This document shows positions 42,778 through 53,325 of a stretch of DNA of 64,000 bases, one piece after another (position 1 is the first letter of the stretch; the number at the start of each line of letters is the position of its first letter). The position numbers and the translations under genes were made by a program. The notes below the pieces were generated by a model. It was not told where the DNA came from, did not search any database, and was given only the letters and a program-made list of their open reading frames with translations. Where the stretch lies: contig OX463820.1 in NCBI GenBank assembly GCA_949825045.1, forward strand, positions 5,902,501-5,966,500. Direction: 5' to 3'. Origin of the DNA: Argyresthia goedartella. Its lineage: Eukaryota; Arthropoda; Insecta; Lepidoptera; Argyresthiidae.

Positions 42778-42998
42778 CGGGATATATACATAAATATTTA
42801 TACATAGGCACATACATTGCTTCTGACCTCACACTAGGATGCCCGTGTCGTGGGAACCAGAAACAGCGACATCACACATATATAAACATGCAAGTCTTGG
42901 GGATTTTTTCTTCTTTTTTGTCCCCGGCCGGGGATCCAACCCGGGACCTCTCGCGTGGTAGCCAGAGCCTCAACCGCAGCGCCGCAGAGGTCGAACCT
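42778..42998 (-). mobile_element. SINE-C, full-length, antisense
   Basis: On plus: ATACATAGGCACATACATTG, TTGCTTCTGACCTCACACTA, GTGGGAACCAGAAACAGCGA, CCGGCCGGGGATCCAACCCG and GAGCCTCAACCGCAGCG. Head and body are both present. Confidence 0.85.
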
Positions 42999-43147
42999 GT
43001 CACATAATTTTGATGTAGGAACATTGTTAGGAGAAAAGGCGGAAAACTATGGTTTGTTTTGTTTTAAACATTAATATGAATATTCAAAAAAAAAAAAAGT
43101 GCCTCTATGCCATCATATGGAAGAAAATCGTTACGGTGTTATGTGAA

Positions 43148-43387
43148 TAATAATAATAATAATACCTTGGACACACATTGATCTAGCCCCAAACTAGGAT
43201 TCCCTTTATCTTGGGTACTAGACAACGATACACATTCTTATAAATATTATTCTTAGATAGATAAACAACCATGACTAGGGTACAAACATCCCTTCTCATC
43301 AAACAAATATTTACCCCCACCGGGTCTCGAACCCGGGACCCCTAGCTTCGTAGGCAGGGTCACTGCCGACTCGGCCATTCGGGTCGT
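43148..43387 (-). mobile_element. Metulj-type tRNA SINE, copy 8
   Basis: Near-consensus head (ACGACCCGAATGGCCGAGTC on minus) and B box (GGTTCGAGACCCGG). The plus-strand end reads CTTGGACACACATTGATC, so about 9 bp (ACTATTTAC) present in other copies are deleted. Another deletion shortens TACTTATATAGATAAATAT. Confidence 0.9.
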
Positions 43388-43679
43388 CGTGAATGTAGTT
43401 TTAGCTAACAATTTACCCGCTTCTCAAACTCGAATACACGAATACTTGGAAACTTATGAATCTCCTAGACCCCTTACAAACCACAAGCGTATGTTATTGT
43501 TTCTACTATTGTTCGGTGTCTCGCAAAGTTTATAACCAGATACAGATTCAAACCGCCGAAATGCCGTGGTTATTTCAAAGTAACGTAGTTTAAGATTTAG
43601 ACTCGCCGCCATGTTTGTATAGTATATCTTTTAAACGCAACACAATTTTGTGCAGTAAGTGAATTATAATCTTTGGAGA

Positions 43680-43820
43680 TGTTGCGAGGACCTGGAGATG
43701 TATCTCCTGAATTGGCAGGAGACGGCTTAAGATAGGGAATTGTGGTTTCAGAGTGAAGATTCTGCCCTGCAGTGGGAAAGACCACAGGCTACATAAAAAA
43801 ATAGATAGATAAATAATTTA
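43680..43820 (+). mobile_element. LINE 3' tail (CTGCCCTGCAGTGGG) with (ATAG)n-like end
   Basis: AGTGAAGATTCTGCCCTGCA, GTGGGAAAGACCACAGGCTA, CATAAAAAAATAGATAGATAA. This is the usual RTE-type '..ctgcagtggga...aggct' ending followed by a short repeat tail. Confidence 0.5.
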
Positions 43821-43844
43821 AAAATCAAGGTAAAGCTTTAGAAA

Positions 43845-44610
43845 ACCCGACTTCAATTAAAGCCTATTTGATAAGAAAACATGTCCACGTGTCTAAATTA
43901 ATTAAAGAGTTCCCTAATTTCTAATGATCCCATCTACAAATCTTCACCGACGCTTATAAATTGTTGGGGAGCTCTGTTGGTACGTCACCATCACTAGCTG
44001 ATGTAATTATCATTTACCGAGATAAAGTTACCCTCCTTCTGGTGCAGTCGAATAAAAAGCAAACTATATGTTAATCTAGCTCATACACTATCTCTGTGCT
44101 AAATTTTATTCAAATCTGTTCTGCCGTTTTAGCGTGATTGAGGCACAAACACACAAACATCCAAACTTACTAACATCTAAACATTGCTACTTTCACGTTT
44201 ATAATATTAGTAGGATGATCGATCAGCATACATTACTGACCAACCTGAATCAAGCTACCATGTTGCAACCTGCAGGCTATACCTTGTATCGGTTCTGGTC
44301 GCCATCTGTGGTCTTCATTATCAGTTCCACTGCACCAATGATGACCCGAGAGTAAATATGCAAGTTACTATGAAAATCACAAAAATCGTTAGAGGTCTGC
44401 CTGTAATATTTGAAAAGTTCCCTCGATTTCCCCAGGATCCCAGCATCAGATAATGACCTGATGAATATGGGACCAATCGGAAGGTAAACCCCTTTCGAAC
44501 AAAAGAAAAAGTCAAATCGGAACGATCCGTCCTGGATAGATCGATTTAAAAAAAAATACATAGATCCCGATGAATTGTAAACCTCCTTCTTTTGTGAAGT
44601 TGGTTAAAAG
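43845..44610 (+). mobile_element. 'CCGACTTCAA' repeat (E2) with nested Helitron
   Basis: It opens AAAACCCGACTTCAATTAAA and closes AACCTCCTTCTTTTGTGAAG plus TTGGTTAAAA, forming inverted ends like E1. The interior keeps CCTCGATTTCCCCAGGATCC. The block 43994-44215 is a separate inserted element. Confidence 0.7.
43994..44215 (-). mobile_element. Small non-autonomous Helitron
   Basis: Minus strand: TCCTACTAATATTATAAACG at the 5' end and CATCAGCTAG at the 3' end, inserted between A and T (A at 44216, T at 43993). The TC...CTAG ends and A/T insertion site are the Helitron signature. The body contains (plus strand) CTGCCGTTTTAGCGTGATTG. No Rep/helicase is present. Confidence 0.75.
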
Positions 44611-44721
44611 TTTCCAACTTCCCAGCAAATTCAAAGATATAATATCCAGTCTAGTTAGCCATAATTACGATTTTATAAATATATAACTTATTTATTTCAA
44701 GTTCCTTGATTTATTTAAACA

Positions 44722-44938
44722 CTAGCTGATCCCCGCAACTTCATCGTACTCATAGGAATTATCATTAACCGAGATAACGTTACCCTCCTTCTGGTGCAGT
44801 TGAATAAAAAGTATCCTATATCTAGCTCATAAACTATCTCTGTGCTAAATTTCATTCAAATCCGTTCAGCCGTTTTAGCGTCATTGAGCCACAAACACAC
44901 AAACATCTAAACATCCTAACATCGCTACTTTCACATTT
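44722..44938 (-). mobile_element. Helitron-like element, 5' end lost
   Basis: The plus strand opens CACTAGCTGATCCCCGCAAC (the CTAG end). It shares AGATAACGTTACCCTCCTTC, TGGTGCAGTTGAATAAAAAG and CAGCCGTTTTAGCGTCATTG with 43994-44215, and stops at TTTCACATTTGA before the ATTAGTAGGA terminus. Confidence 0.7.
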
Positions 44939-46250
44939 GATTGCGTGCAAATGAAGTCATGATCTTACTCCTATCCAGATACAATTGCAAACAGAGAAAT
45001 AGTTACCAGTAATTTAGGAGAAATTACCACCAGACCTAAACAAGAACTAATTCACACAACATTCCGTTCCAACTAATCGTCTGAGGCAACTTGAAAACTT
45101 CTCCCTTCGCACTGCATAGAGTAGTAGGAAAGCCGCAGTCCAGAGGAGAGCGAGGACTTTTGCGGTTGTCTTCGATAAAATCCATTCGTATAGATAGTGT
45201 CGTACACCCGCACACAAATGTGGTTGTATGCGTATACGGGCAAGCAGGCCGCGCGACCGTATCTAAGCGAATGCACCTTAAATCGGCGAGTGACGACGAT
45301 GGTCGACTACCGTGCCCATTATCTGATGTTATTTTAATCGCTGTGGTAAATAACTGACAATAAAATAGTTAGAAATTCCTTCTTAGACAATAGACAGTAT
45401 ATGATAAATGCACCATTTACTGTCTAAAAAAGGATTCCACAAACGTCGAACGTCGTTATCTTATCATAGGAAAATATGTGTCTGGCAAAAAGAAACAGTA
45501 GAAATAAAAGCGTCTAGAAAATTATTTTACCATTAAAAAAACGTTTAAAAAAAACCTTGGGAAAAAACGCGAATGGGAAAAAAAATACCAAAAATGTTCC
45601 GACATAATATTGACATAGATTGTAAGCCTTCTGAAGGAAAAGTAGAATCGAGCAGTGTTTTTGTCGTCTATAGGTTTGAATTATTTGGTAAGTATCACAT
45701 AATTTACTATCACTGCAATAATTGCTTGAAAATGCATATAATAGTATCAAGCATTGCAGACTCAATAAGTTCATTTTAAAATTTAAAATTATTTCTTCAC
45801 CCCAATGCAAAAGTCGAATTTACAGCAATCCTGAACAAATTAATAACAACCCAACCGACCATTGAATCAATACAACTAAAACCCAACACAAAGAGATGTT
45901 TAATCTGAATGCTGCATTTCACTACAGCAGTCTGAAATGAGACCAACTTCCTACTTATTAGTTTCAACTTAAACCCCGGATTGGCTGTATTCGGATCGCA
46001 ATGTGCTTAAGTACCTAGTGGTTGGTATACTCGATTGTTACTAACTTCAGATTGTTGAGTCTTAATTGTGCTGGGATCATGGATTTGGCACATCACAAAA
46101 CATCTGCATTGTTATTGTTTGTTATAGTTTTCCATGTATGAATAGCGGTGGTTAGTTTGCAGGTACCATGTTTGTATTGCTTTTGTTCCATTTAGTTATT
46201 TGACTTATTCCTGAGGCGTCACAACAAAAATATTTAGATAATATTGGGCC
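44939..46250. other. No recognised feature
   Basis: AT-rich unique DNA. Frames at 45091-45357 and 45514-45810 carry no domain. The inverted pair CCTTCTTAGACAATAGACAG / TACTGTCTAAAAAAGG (45378-45433) could form a hairpin. Confidence 0.5.
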
Positions 46251-46354
46251 TTACCACAAAAAAATAAACTACTGTTCAACACTTGGTTAAAAACAAAAAC
46301 GTATGAGATTTGACGTTTGTTTTGTTAAACGCTGTTTAATATTTTTTGTGGAAA
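46251..46354. mobile_element. Small TIR element (TTACCACAAAAAAATA), copy 2
   Basis: TTACCACAAAAAAATAAACT at the left, TTTAATATTTTTTGTGGAAA at the right. The interior ACTACTGTTCAAC and GTTAAACGCTGTTTAAT match 28531-28635. Confidence 0.8.
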
Positions 46355-47340
46355 CACGGATAGAGTTTGAAAATGGCACTGCCTTAGATTAGGAACCGGA
46401 CAAGAACTGTGGAATCAAGCTGTCAGTATACCTATAGTTTGTTAGATTCTTAGCAGTAGCATTTGGCATCTTTAAACTTAGGGACAGAGATATGCTTCAG
46501 TGTCCCTCCCTTCCATTTCTAAGCGAAACAAGGAGAAGAAGACTGACTCACTTTTATTTTTATTGATAAATGACTTTAAGGCCCAAGATCACACAAACCA
46601 CTGAACAGCGCTTTGGCAAAAAAAACACACTAAATTCATAGGTCTCAAAAAAATTTACGTTATTCACAATGAGATAATCTAGTTTAAATACTATGTCGTT
46701 ACGCGATTGGATTAATTTGCTCTTGATAGTACAAAATTCTGAACATAGTCAATATTAAAAAGGAGATACAATCATTTTAATATAAAATTACAGATTTTTC
46801 TCATAATTTTTATACCTAAATTTTCCTCTTTTAGAGCTCCGTATCAATCCTTAAATTTTATCTATTAGCTTACTTCCGTTATGCAATAAATTCGAAAAAA
46901 CACCTAATTTTTGACGTCTCCGGGCGGCCCGATGCTATTCCGCGCCGCCCGCTACCCCGCCAGTTCCGCTACCCCGCCAGAAGACGACGGGCGAATGCGG
47001 CGCCCCTCACCTCAACAGTTAGAACTGGGCCTTAAATATAACAGAGTTATATCCCTACTGTTGACAGATGTCAAAAGTTACTTCTATTTCAACCCTTCGT
47101 ATGGCAACTGAAGTTCCTTCTAACGTTAGATTACGGCAACGCAGCTACTATTAGTTATATTATATAATAATGTTATTTATAGATGGTGTAGTACAACAGA
47201 AGAACCGCTCAATTTTTGTTTCATTACTTACTACTTACAGTAAATCCTTCATCTTAAGTTCTCCTTCTAACTTACTTATTTGTGTATTGAACCGTTCAAC
47301 ATACTAATGTGTTTTTACCATTTTAACTGGTTGCTCGCTA
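46355..47340. other. No gene seen; short GC-rich patch
   Basis: Nothing recognised except 46915-47000, a GC-rich patch in which GCTACCCCGCCAG occurs twice, 18 bp apart (46951, 46969). Its composition contrasts sharply with the flanks. Frame 46911-47111 shows no motif. Confidence 0.45.
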
Positions 47341-48466
47341 TACAGGTCAAGCCTGTATCCCCCTGGTGATTTCGTAATTTTAAGTTAGAGTATAGGTTCT
47401 CAGCGCAGTAAACTATTTTTTTAGTTTACATTGCTTATTTTACCTAATTCATTTAACATTAGAAGCCTCGAGAGCCTGCAGGCGACGGTCCCAATCCGGC
47501 CTATACATTCCGTTCTGTCAGCCTCCGCACTCCCGCGACAACTCTCCCTGCTCCCACATTATTCATTTGCACGAAAACACTCCCCAAATCCCACTTCGAC
47601 CCAGAAAAATGACACTATTTGACCCAGTTTGACTCAGCGCAATGACCCCAGTTATTTCGAAGCGAACATTATTTTAAGGCGCGCCCGAATTTCCGTCCCG
47701 CCGTCCCGACAACTGTGGACTCTATCACTGCAGATTAAGATTGAAAGTTGATCGACGGCGGGAATTTAATTTACGAATTTATCTGGCGAATGATCGTGCA
47801 AGTGTAAACTTTATAGACTATGTGTGTAAACGGCTTTTTGGAGTTGAGCTTTTGTACTGTTTGTGTAGTCTTGTACGCGGATACGGAGGCTTTAAACACG
47901 AAACGAAATGCGAAGGTTAATAGCAGATGTATGGCAATACAGCCTTCTTTGATTGACTACGGATACAAATAGGATTGAAGGAAGTGAAATTGAAATTACT
48001 AAACCCTAAAGCTTATATTGTAAAGTAAACCGCCAACAAAACATTCGTGTGTGCAGAAATTCAACAATGTTTATTCTTTTCTTATAGTATCAAATAGCTG
48101 CCTACAATTTCACCAAACAAGTTACCTAGTTGCGGCCGTTACTAGAAGGATCGAAAGTAACGCCCTGTTAACGAATTTCGGCAGCCATTCGTTACACGAA
48201 CAATGGAAACTTAGTCGTCGCCTAAAACTGAATAATGAGACAAAACCGGAAGAGAGAGGGACCAAAAAACGACGCTCATAAAGAGTAAGGAAAGAGGATA
48301 CTGAAAAAGTTTGACAAGTGTAAATGAAAGTTCTATCAAGAGTAGGAAGGTTCCGTATCACAAATTACTATAATTTTATTGTTTCGTATGTTATATTTGC
48401 ATTAAAACCTATAGGAATTATTAGGAGTGTTTCCGTCTTCTAATTAACAAAGGGAAATATTAAACT
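47341..48466. other. No recognised feature
   Basis: Unique DNA. Opposed frames at 48051-48281 (+) and 48122-48361 (-) overlap one another; neither has a domain or a clear coding signal. Confidence 0.45.
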
Positions 48467-48703
48467 GCACACCAAAATACTGATTTGCACAGCAAATATC
48501 AGGGCAAAATGCTGCGTTATCTTAGGTGAAGAGTAAGAACGTGAGCGAAGCGAAGCCCCTTTTTATCCTTCGTGTTTGGTAGAACATGTAAGAACAACAA
48601 AAAATACTTAAAACATAAATTCAAGTACACATAAAATATTTAAAACATAAAAAGTGTTTTTGTTGATCCTTTTTTTCTGTGCAAATCAGTGTTTTTAATG
48701 TGC
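48467..48703 (+). mobile_element. MITE family B, copy 2
   Basis: The ends GCACACCAAAATACTGATTT and AATCAGTGTTTTTAATGTGC are inverted, with AAATATTAAACT / CGATTAAATA extending the similarity outward as in copy 1. The core has AGGGCAAAATGCTGCGTTAT, GTGAGCGAAGCGAAGCCCC and AACATGTAAGAACAACAAAA. Confidence 0.8.
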
Positions 48704-49289
48704 GATTAAATACTAGCCACTAACAAACCTAACCAGTGGCGATGTTATGAGAAAAGTGTGAAAAGTTTGTTTTGTTTTTATTTGTGTCTATGAAAATAAT
48801 AAATCGACACTTATTATGAGAATTTCCACATATAAAGCTCCATTTTTGTTAATGAAGAAGTTAACGCTAAAACAACCTTTCATCCCTAACTGAATTAATC
48901 AAAACTGAACTTACCCGACGGGTCCCCGAAAAACCCTAAGTGAATATAGGCCCGCGTTTAGTCGCGTTTAATGACAGGCCAGAATTAGACGCCCTTCATA
49001 AATTGACGCCACCCGCCCCCGCCCGCTCCTGATACGAGAGGGGGAAGGGGGAGTGGAATGGCGGTGCTAAGGAATGATTCAAATGAAGGGTCAGAACTTA
49101 AGGGATGAAGATTGTTTGCCCTTGATCATCTGAATTCGATATTTGGAAGTGTTGTTCTTGTCCACCTTTCGAATCGCCGCCCAAACACTCCTGTCAAATC
49201 GCCCTATTGCTCTACAAATATTCAGAATAACTAATAAAACACAATCGGCAGGTACAACCATTGTTATTTTCTTTATTGTACTACACAAA
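48704..49289. other. No gene seen; G/C-rich strand-biased patch
   Basis: CGCCACCCGCCCCCGCCCGC and AGAGGGGGAAGGGGGAGTGG (49007-49055) form a C-rich then G-rich inverted-like patch. No gene. Confidence 0.4.
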
Positions 49290-49655
49290 ATAGACATACA
49301 GATAAAAATACTAACAAACCTTATTACAGGCCATTGTACACTAAACAAACACTTGACAATTACAGGTGCAACGGACAGCCCCCTGTGCAGGGTGTGCATG
49401 GAAGTGGATGAAACAGTAGAGCATATGCTACTGGCATGTCCCTCCACAACAGAAACCAGGATGGCTATCCTAGGAGACACAACAAACACACACGAGCTCC
49501 TAGAACACCCAGGCCTCCTTCTCCAGCTGGTGCAGGAGTTGGGATGGCTGAAGTAGATGTGCAGGCGAAGGGGACATGCACAAAAAAGTCCCGCTCAAGT
49601 GGGCCAGTTGCAGGCACTACAACCCCCTTGTAGAAGATAGAAGATAGATAGAAGA
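49290..49655 (+). pseudogene. LINE C-terminus after RNase H (I/R1-like or Jockey-like)
   Basis: The frame ending at 49556 reads ITGHCTLNKHL, then PLCRVCMEVDETVEHMLLAC P, the 'tGh..l..hl......C..C...eEt..H.l..C' zinc-binding carboxyl motif found after RNase H in several LINE clades. It then reads LVQELGWLK and stops. The 3' UTR AAGTCCCGCTCAAGTGGGCC, CTACAACCCCCTTGTAGAAG follows and ends in GATAGAAGATAGATAGAAG repeats. The RNase H and RT parts are missing upstream. Confidence 0.8.
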
Positions 49656-49705
49656 CAGTATCTGTAATACTTATAATAGAAAAAAAAAGTATAAAGTCGA
49701 TCTTA

Positions 49706-49760
49706 TCCATTAAAAGAGATTTCTTCCAGCAAACCAAGATGGTAGGTAAGGTGATGGTTG
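49706..49760 (-). mobile_element. RTE-like LINE 3' tail fragment
   Basis: CCATTAAAAGAGATTTCTTC then CAGCAAACCAAGATGG matches the single unit of the 75-bp array at 24538. It lies about 50 bp past the end of the preceding LINE remnant. Confidence 0.6.
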
Positions 49761-50347
49761 AGCGGGGGAAGACCTGCGCGTACAATAAAACTCTATAAAT
49801 ACTACGAGTAATATATACTACAAATAATATTTGTAATAATGTGGCGTAATAATTTACCAGAATAAAATAACACACCAAGGACATTGAACTTTTTGACAGT
49901 TATTTATTTAGACACGAGCACGTTATATCAAACGAGCATTTTGTCTATCACACCTTTTGTTGTACTTGCATTTTGAGATGTGTACCAAGTGCCACTTAAA
50001 CATTGTAACCACGATGATATGTACATTTTGACACTGGGGCATTTTGACGTCCATACTTTTTGCAACATATACAGCAGGTCCGTATACACATTTTGACACG
50101 TTGACTACCCACTACCCAGTCCCGGAATGGAATGATTACTTCAATAAGTACTTAAACTAAATAAAATACGGTATAAGAGCGACTGTCGCTATAATTTTAT
50201 AAACGCATATAACTTTGCCTGTATCGATCTCTGAGCTGTTGAATGGGACGGAACAGTACCTAATGGAAATACTAAAAATAACGTCTTGTACATATTATGC
50301 TACTGTTTTACTTGACTAAGGATATGTTTTCCAACTAACAATAATTG
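49761..50347. other. No gene seen; recurrent CATTTTG
   Basis: CATTTTG occurs five times between 49938 and 50095 (four of them followed by A) without a fixed period. Otherwise unique. Confidence 0.4.
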
Positions 50348-51310
50348 CAATAATTGATGATGTTAATGGAGTTAACCTTGAATTGGCTCACAGTTAACAA
50401 TTTATTGTTAAATGCTGGTAAAACCAATTGTATGAAATTCTCACTTCCAAGTGTCAGGCAAGTTGAGACCAGTTTAGTGTTAGACAGCAACACGTTAGAA
50501 TTAGTAAATGATTCGAAGTTTCTTGGAATAACCATTGATAGAAAATCTCAGTGAGGACCCCACACAGATAAATTAGCTCGAAAATTAAGTTCTGCGGCTC
50601 ACGCTGCTAGGAACATCAGACAAAACACGGATGTGGCTACATCTAATTATAAGCTAGTAGATTTTAGTTACTTTCATAGTGTCATGTCATATGGTATCTT
50701 GTTGTGGGGGAAAGCAGCGGATATTTAAACTATTGTTATTTTACAGAAAAGAGCTATTCAAGCAATTTATTTAACTACTTAAGAGAGCTTTTTAAAGAAA
50801 TTTAAACACCTTTTTAAACTGTAGCTAGTCAATTTATTCTCGAAAATGTAATGTATGTATGCAAGAACCTTAAAAAAAAAACTTAGCGATAGCTGTAATC
50901 TTAACCTAAGAAATAAACACAGACTAGTTGCGCCCGGATTAGACTTGCGAAAGTTAAAAATTCTTTCAAGGGTCAATGCATTCTCTACCTACTACAACAA
51001 GATATACCTCTGGAGATCTTGAAATTGCCTTTTGAGCAATTTAAAAACCATGTTAAAGAAACTTTGTCGAAAAAGGGATATTAATATGTTCAAGATTACT
51101 TAAATGACGGGACTGTATCTGGCTCAACACAGACCTTGCTGTTAATAATTTTGTAATTATTTATTCCTGCTTATTAATTATAAGAATTAATATTGTAATA
51201 TTTGTATTAGTTAAGCACAAGCTATTTTTAAAAGAGACCTAAAAGATCCATTTTGTGGGAGTTTCTACGTCCTGCTTCTCCCCAGTGGTTCAATGTAGAG
51301 AAAGAAAGAG
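50348..51310 (+). pseudogene. Jockey/CR1-like LINE RT C-terminus and 3' UTR, broken
   Basis: The frame from about 50354 reads LNWLTVNNLLLNAGKTNCMKF, the post-catalytic 'W...N.L.lN..KT..m.F' block. SKFLGITIDRK follows, then a stop at 50552. In-frame fragments continue as HTDKLARKLSSAAHAARNIR, SYGILLWG and LQKRAIQAIY, then frameshifts and more stops. The end matches LPFEQFKNHVKETLSKKGY and DYLNDGT, with the same 3' UTR as 33372-33725 (CCTTGCTGTTAATAATTTTG, GTTAAGCACAAGCTATTTTT, CCCAGTGGTTCAATGTAGAG). Several independent stops make it a pseudogene. Confidence 0.85.
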
Positions 51311-51420
51311 AAAACTCGAGCCCGGTGCAAACGAAATCTATGTCTAAGTTTTACTCAGTACATTATTTACCAACATAATTAGTGCTAAAAGGGAATTTAT
51401 AAATGAGATATATTTAATTG

Positions 51421-51586
51421 CTAATCAAAAATATTGATTTGCACCTCAAACATCAGCGTAAAGCGGTGGATCAGGGCACGAAAAAGGTAAAGGGGGTGAG
51501 CAAAGTGAAGCCCTCTTTATTTATCCTACGTGTTAGGTTGACATGTAAGCATAAAATTGGATAACACATAATTATATTTGATGTGC
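51421..51586 (+). mobile_element. MITE family B, copy 3 (short, diverged)
   Basis: It starts CTAATCAAAAATATTGATTT and ends ATATTTGATGTGCGATTAAA. The core persists as AAAGGTAAAGGGGGTGAGCA, AAGTGAAGCC and GTGTTAGGTTGACATGTAAG. It is about 70 bp shorter than copies 1 and 2, and the core purine motif is mutated (GAGCAAAGTGAAG). Confidence 0.65.
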
Positions 51587-52091
51587 GATTAAATACTGCC
51601 CATGCTAAATTTGGTGGCTATTGCTACCCTTTGAAGTTTTTCAGGCGTTCATACCAAACACTGTATGTACCAGGTCGACTGAACTAGTATAGTCTCAGCA
51701 GCTCACACTTGAGCACTGATGTACGCTCTTAAGTGTGATCATAAAAATGAAACTCTACACTGAATCACAGACATGTCTGACACACAAAATGTGCTCCTAA
51801 AATCTGAAGTTTATTGCCTTCAGGACATATCTGACATCACAACGTTTGAAAGACCTATTCGCTGCTCTTTCGTAAGAGAAATGTCAGCGTCTATATGAAA
51901 CTAGACTTGAACAGCAATCTGTGCATTCAACCAGTCTCATACTAAAAGTATTTGTGTGTAAGGTGTAATGGATCATTTCTCAAAGTTTCAACAAGACTAA
52001 GACAACGGACTGCCCTAGCAGCGATAATTTTGATTGTTAAGGGAAGATTTCTCTAAAGGAAATACCATTACTGTTTTTTATAATTAGAGAA
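51587..52091. other. No recognised feature
   Basis: Unique AT-rich DNA with no motif-bearing frame. Confidence 0.5.
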
Positions 52092-52287
52092 CCGTGCCCT
52101 AACTAGAAATAAACACAAACTTTCCTTGCCAATGTTCAGACTCACAAAAATTAGTATTTCTTTTATGGGACACTGTTTACGCTTCTACAATAAAATTCCG
52201 CAAGAAATACAAAACTTAACTGAAGCTCGATTTAAAAAATGTATAAAGCACGCTTTGTGCACAAAGGCCTACTGCAAAATTAATTAC
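52092..52287 (+). pseudogene. LINE RT extreme C-terminus, fused to family A repeat
   Basis: The frame gives RNKHKLSLPMFRLTKISISF, then FYNKIPQEIQNLTEARFKKC and CTKAYCKINYF. This is the '.g....yNkiP..i..l....Fk..l...l....Yy.i.dy' end shared with 6923-7639. At 52288 the sequence changes without a gap into a family A element, and the open frame runs on to 52398 through it. Confidence 0.75.
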
Positions 52288-52704
52288 TTTATCTACACAC
52301 GTATCATAAACCCTCTTTACTGGGTCCAAAAACCGCACGTTACGATCAGCATAATGATAAACTTTTTGGTAAAAACTCATTTCATAGCTGAATATTGATA
52401 AATTATGACCATAATGTACTGAAATTTGTCATATTATGACATTCAAATTTCGAACGCCGACACCCGCCTGCGTGCCGCCCCTTGTTTGTCTGTGAAGTTG
52501 ACACTACTGAACAAGCTAAACAACTGCAGAGTAATGATCAATGCCACCATGCCGGTCGAACATGCGGTTCCTGAACACATCAAAGAGAGCTTATGATATG
52601 TGTGTAGATAAACTAGTGTTTGTAACTGTACATAATTAGGCATTAAAATTCTCGAGTGATATTATTATGAAACTCGCCCTGTAGCAGTCACATAAACTAC
52701 TATT
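52288..52704 (-). repeat. Family A fold-back repeat, copy 5 (antisense)
   Basis: The plus strand opens TTTATCTACACACGTATCAT, AAACCCTCTTTACTGGGTCC, and closes AATTAGGCATTAAAATTCTC, GTAGCAGTCACATAAACTAC. The hairpin loop side is partly deleted: after CTCGAGTGATATTATTATGA come only AACTCGCCCTGTAGCAG. Joined directly to an RT remnant on the left. Confidence 0.85.
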
Positions 52705-52711
52705 TTACAAG

Positions 52712-52775
52712 ACACCGACATCTGGCATTAAACCAGTTTTATCACACACTATATAGTAGGTACTAATAATTAGGC
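52712..52775 (+). repeat. Fragment of the (TGAAC)n LINE 3' UTR
   Basis: GACACCGACATCTGGCATTA, AACCAGTTTTATCAC and GGTACTAATAATTA match 42171-42235. The rest of the UTR and the tail are absent. Confidence 0.6.
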
Positions 52776-52779
52776 ACCC

Positions 52780-52930
52780 TTTTACGTTTTCGTCTGTCCG
52801 TCCGTCCTTCAGCGGGAACCGTAATAGGTAGTGAGTTGAGATTTTCTCAGAATGTGTATTTCTGTGAACTACACGATATTTTTATAAATTAAAGGGGGTC
52901 CCGTACAAGGGACGTGTTTTAGCATCAGCC
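52780..52930 (+). repeat. GTTCCGTAC-like repeat fragment
   Basis: CGTCTGTCCGTCCGTCCTTC, GTGTATTTCTGTGAACTACA and AAAGGGGGTCCCGTACAAGG follow the order of 5748-6043 (CTGTCCGTCCGTCTG, GTATTTCTGTTGCCGC, AGGGGCTCCCATACAA) with strong divergence. Confidence 0.4.
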
Positions 52931-52974
52931 GCGATGTAACAAACCATAACATGATTCAAATATGATGGTAGATG

Positions 52975-53075
52975 TCGAGGCTCATCACCTGGTTGTGGTG
53001 GCGCAATTCGATTGATGTCGGTTTTGCATTTTTAGGGTTCCAGGCTCGAATCCACGTTCGGGCATAATATTATTC
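52975..53075 (+). repeat. tRNA-like SINE head, single copy
   Basis: TGGTTGTGGTGGCGCAATTC gives a possible A-box region, and GGTTCCAGGCTCGAATCCAC a B box (GGCTCGAATCC). The spacing is tRNA-like, but the sequence matches no other SINE here and is not a foldable tRNA that I can confirm. Confidence 0.35.
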
Positions 53076-53124
53076 TCTTTTTATTTTTGAATTATTATTT
53101 TCTCCTTGTCCGGGCTTTCTCTTA

Positions 53125-53325
53125 ACCCCTCAGTTACCACAGTTACCCCTCAGTTTCTAACGCCACTTTTCCGTTCTAGGTTTTATTTAAATTTGATTAC
53201 CATGGCATAGGGTTCAAAAAAAAAAAAGCGATCCGTCATTTATATCGATGGATCCGTCCCAACTACCCTCGGTTTATATCGATGGATCCGTCCCAACTAC
53301 CCTCGGTTTTTGAGTAGTTAAAGGA
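53125..53325. repeat. TTAACC-ended repeat, copy 3, with 34-bp duplication
   Basis: AACCCCTCAGTTACC, CTAACGCCACTTTTCCGTTC, GATTACCATGGCATAGGGTT and TCGGTTTTTGAGTAGTTAAA match 29064-29192. Inside, a 34-bp unit (TTTATATCGATGGATCCGTC plus CCAACTACCCTCGG) is present at 53239-53272 and 53273-53306 without mismatch. Confidence 0.75.

Noticed and set aside
48051..48361. Two opposed frames of 76 and 79 codons
   Set aside because: Mutually overlapping, no domain, and no basis to prefer either.
49465..49884. 139-codon minus-strand frame
   Set aside because: Antisense shadow of the LINE C-terminus at 49290-49655; no motif of its own.
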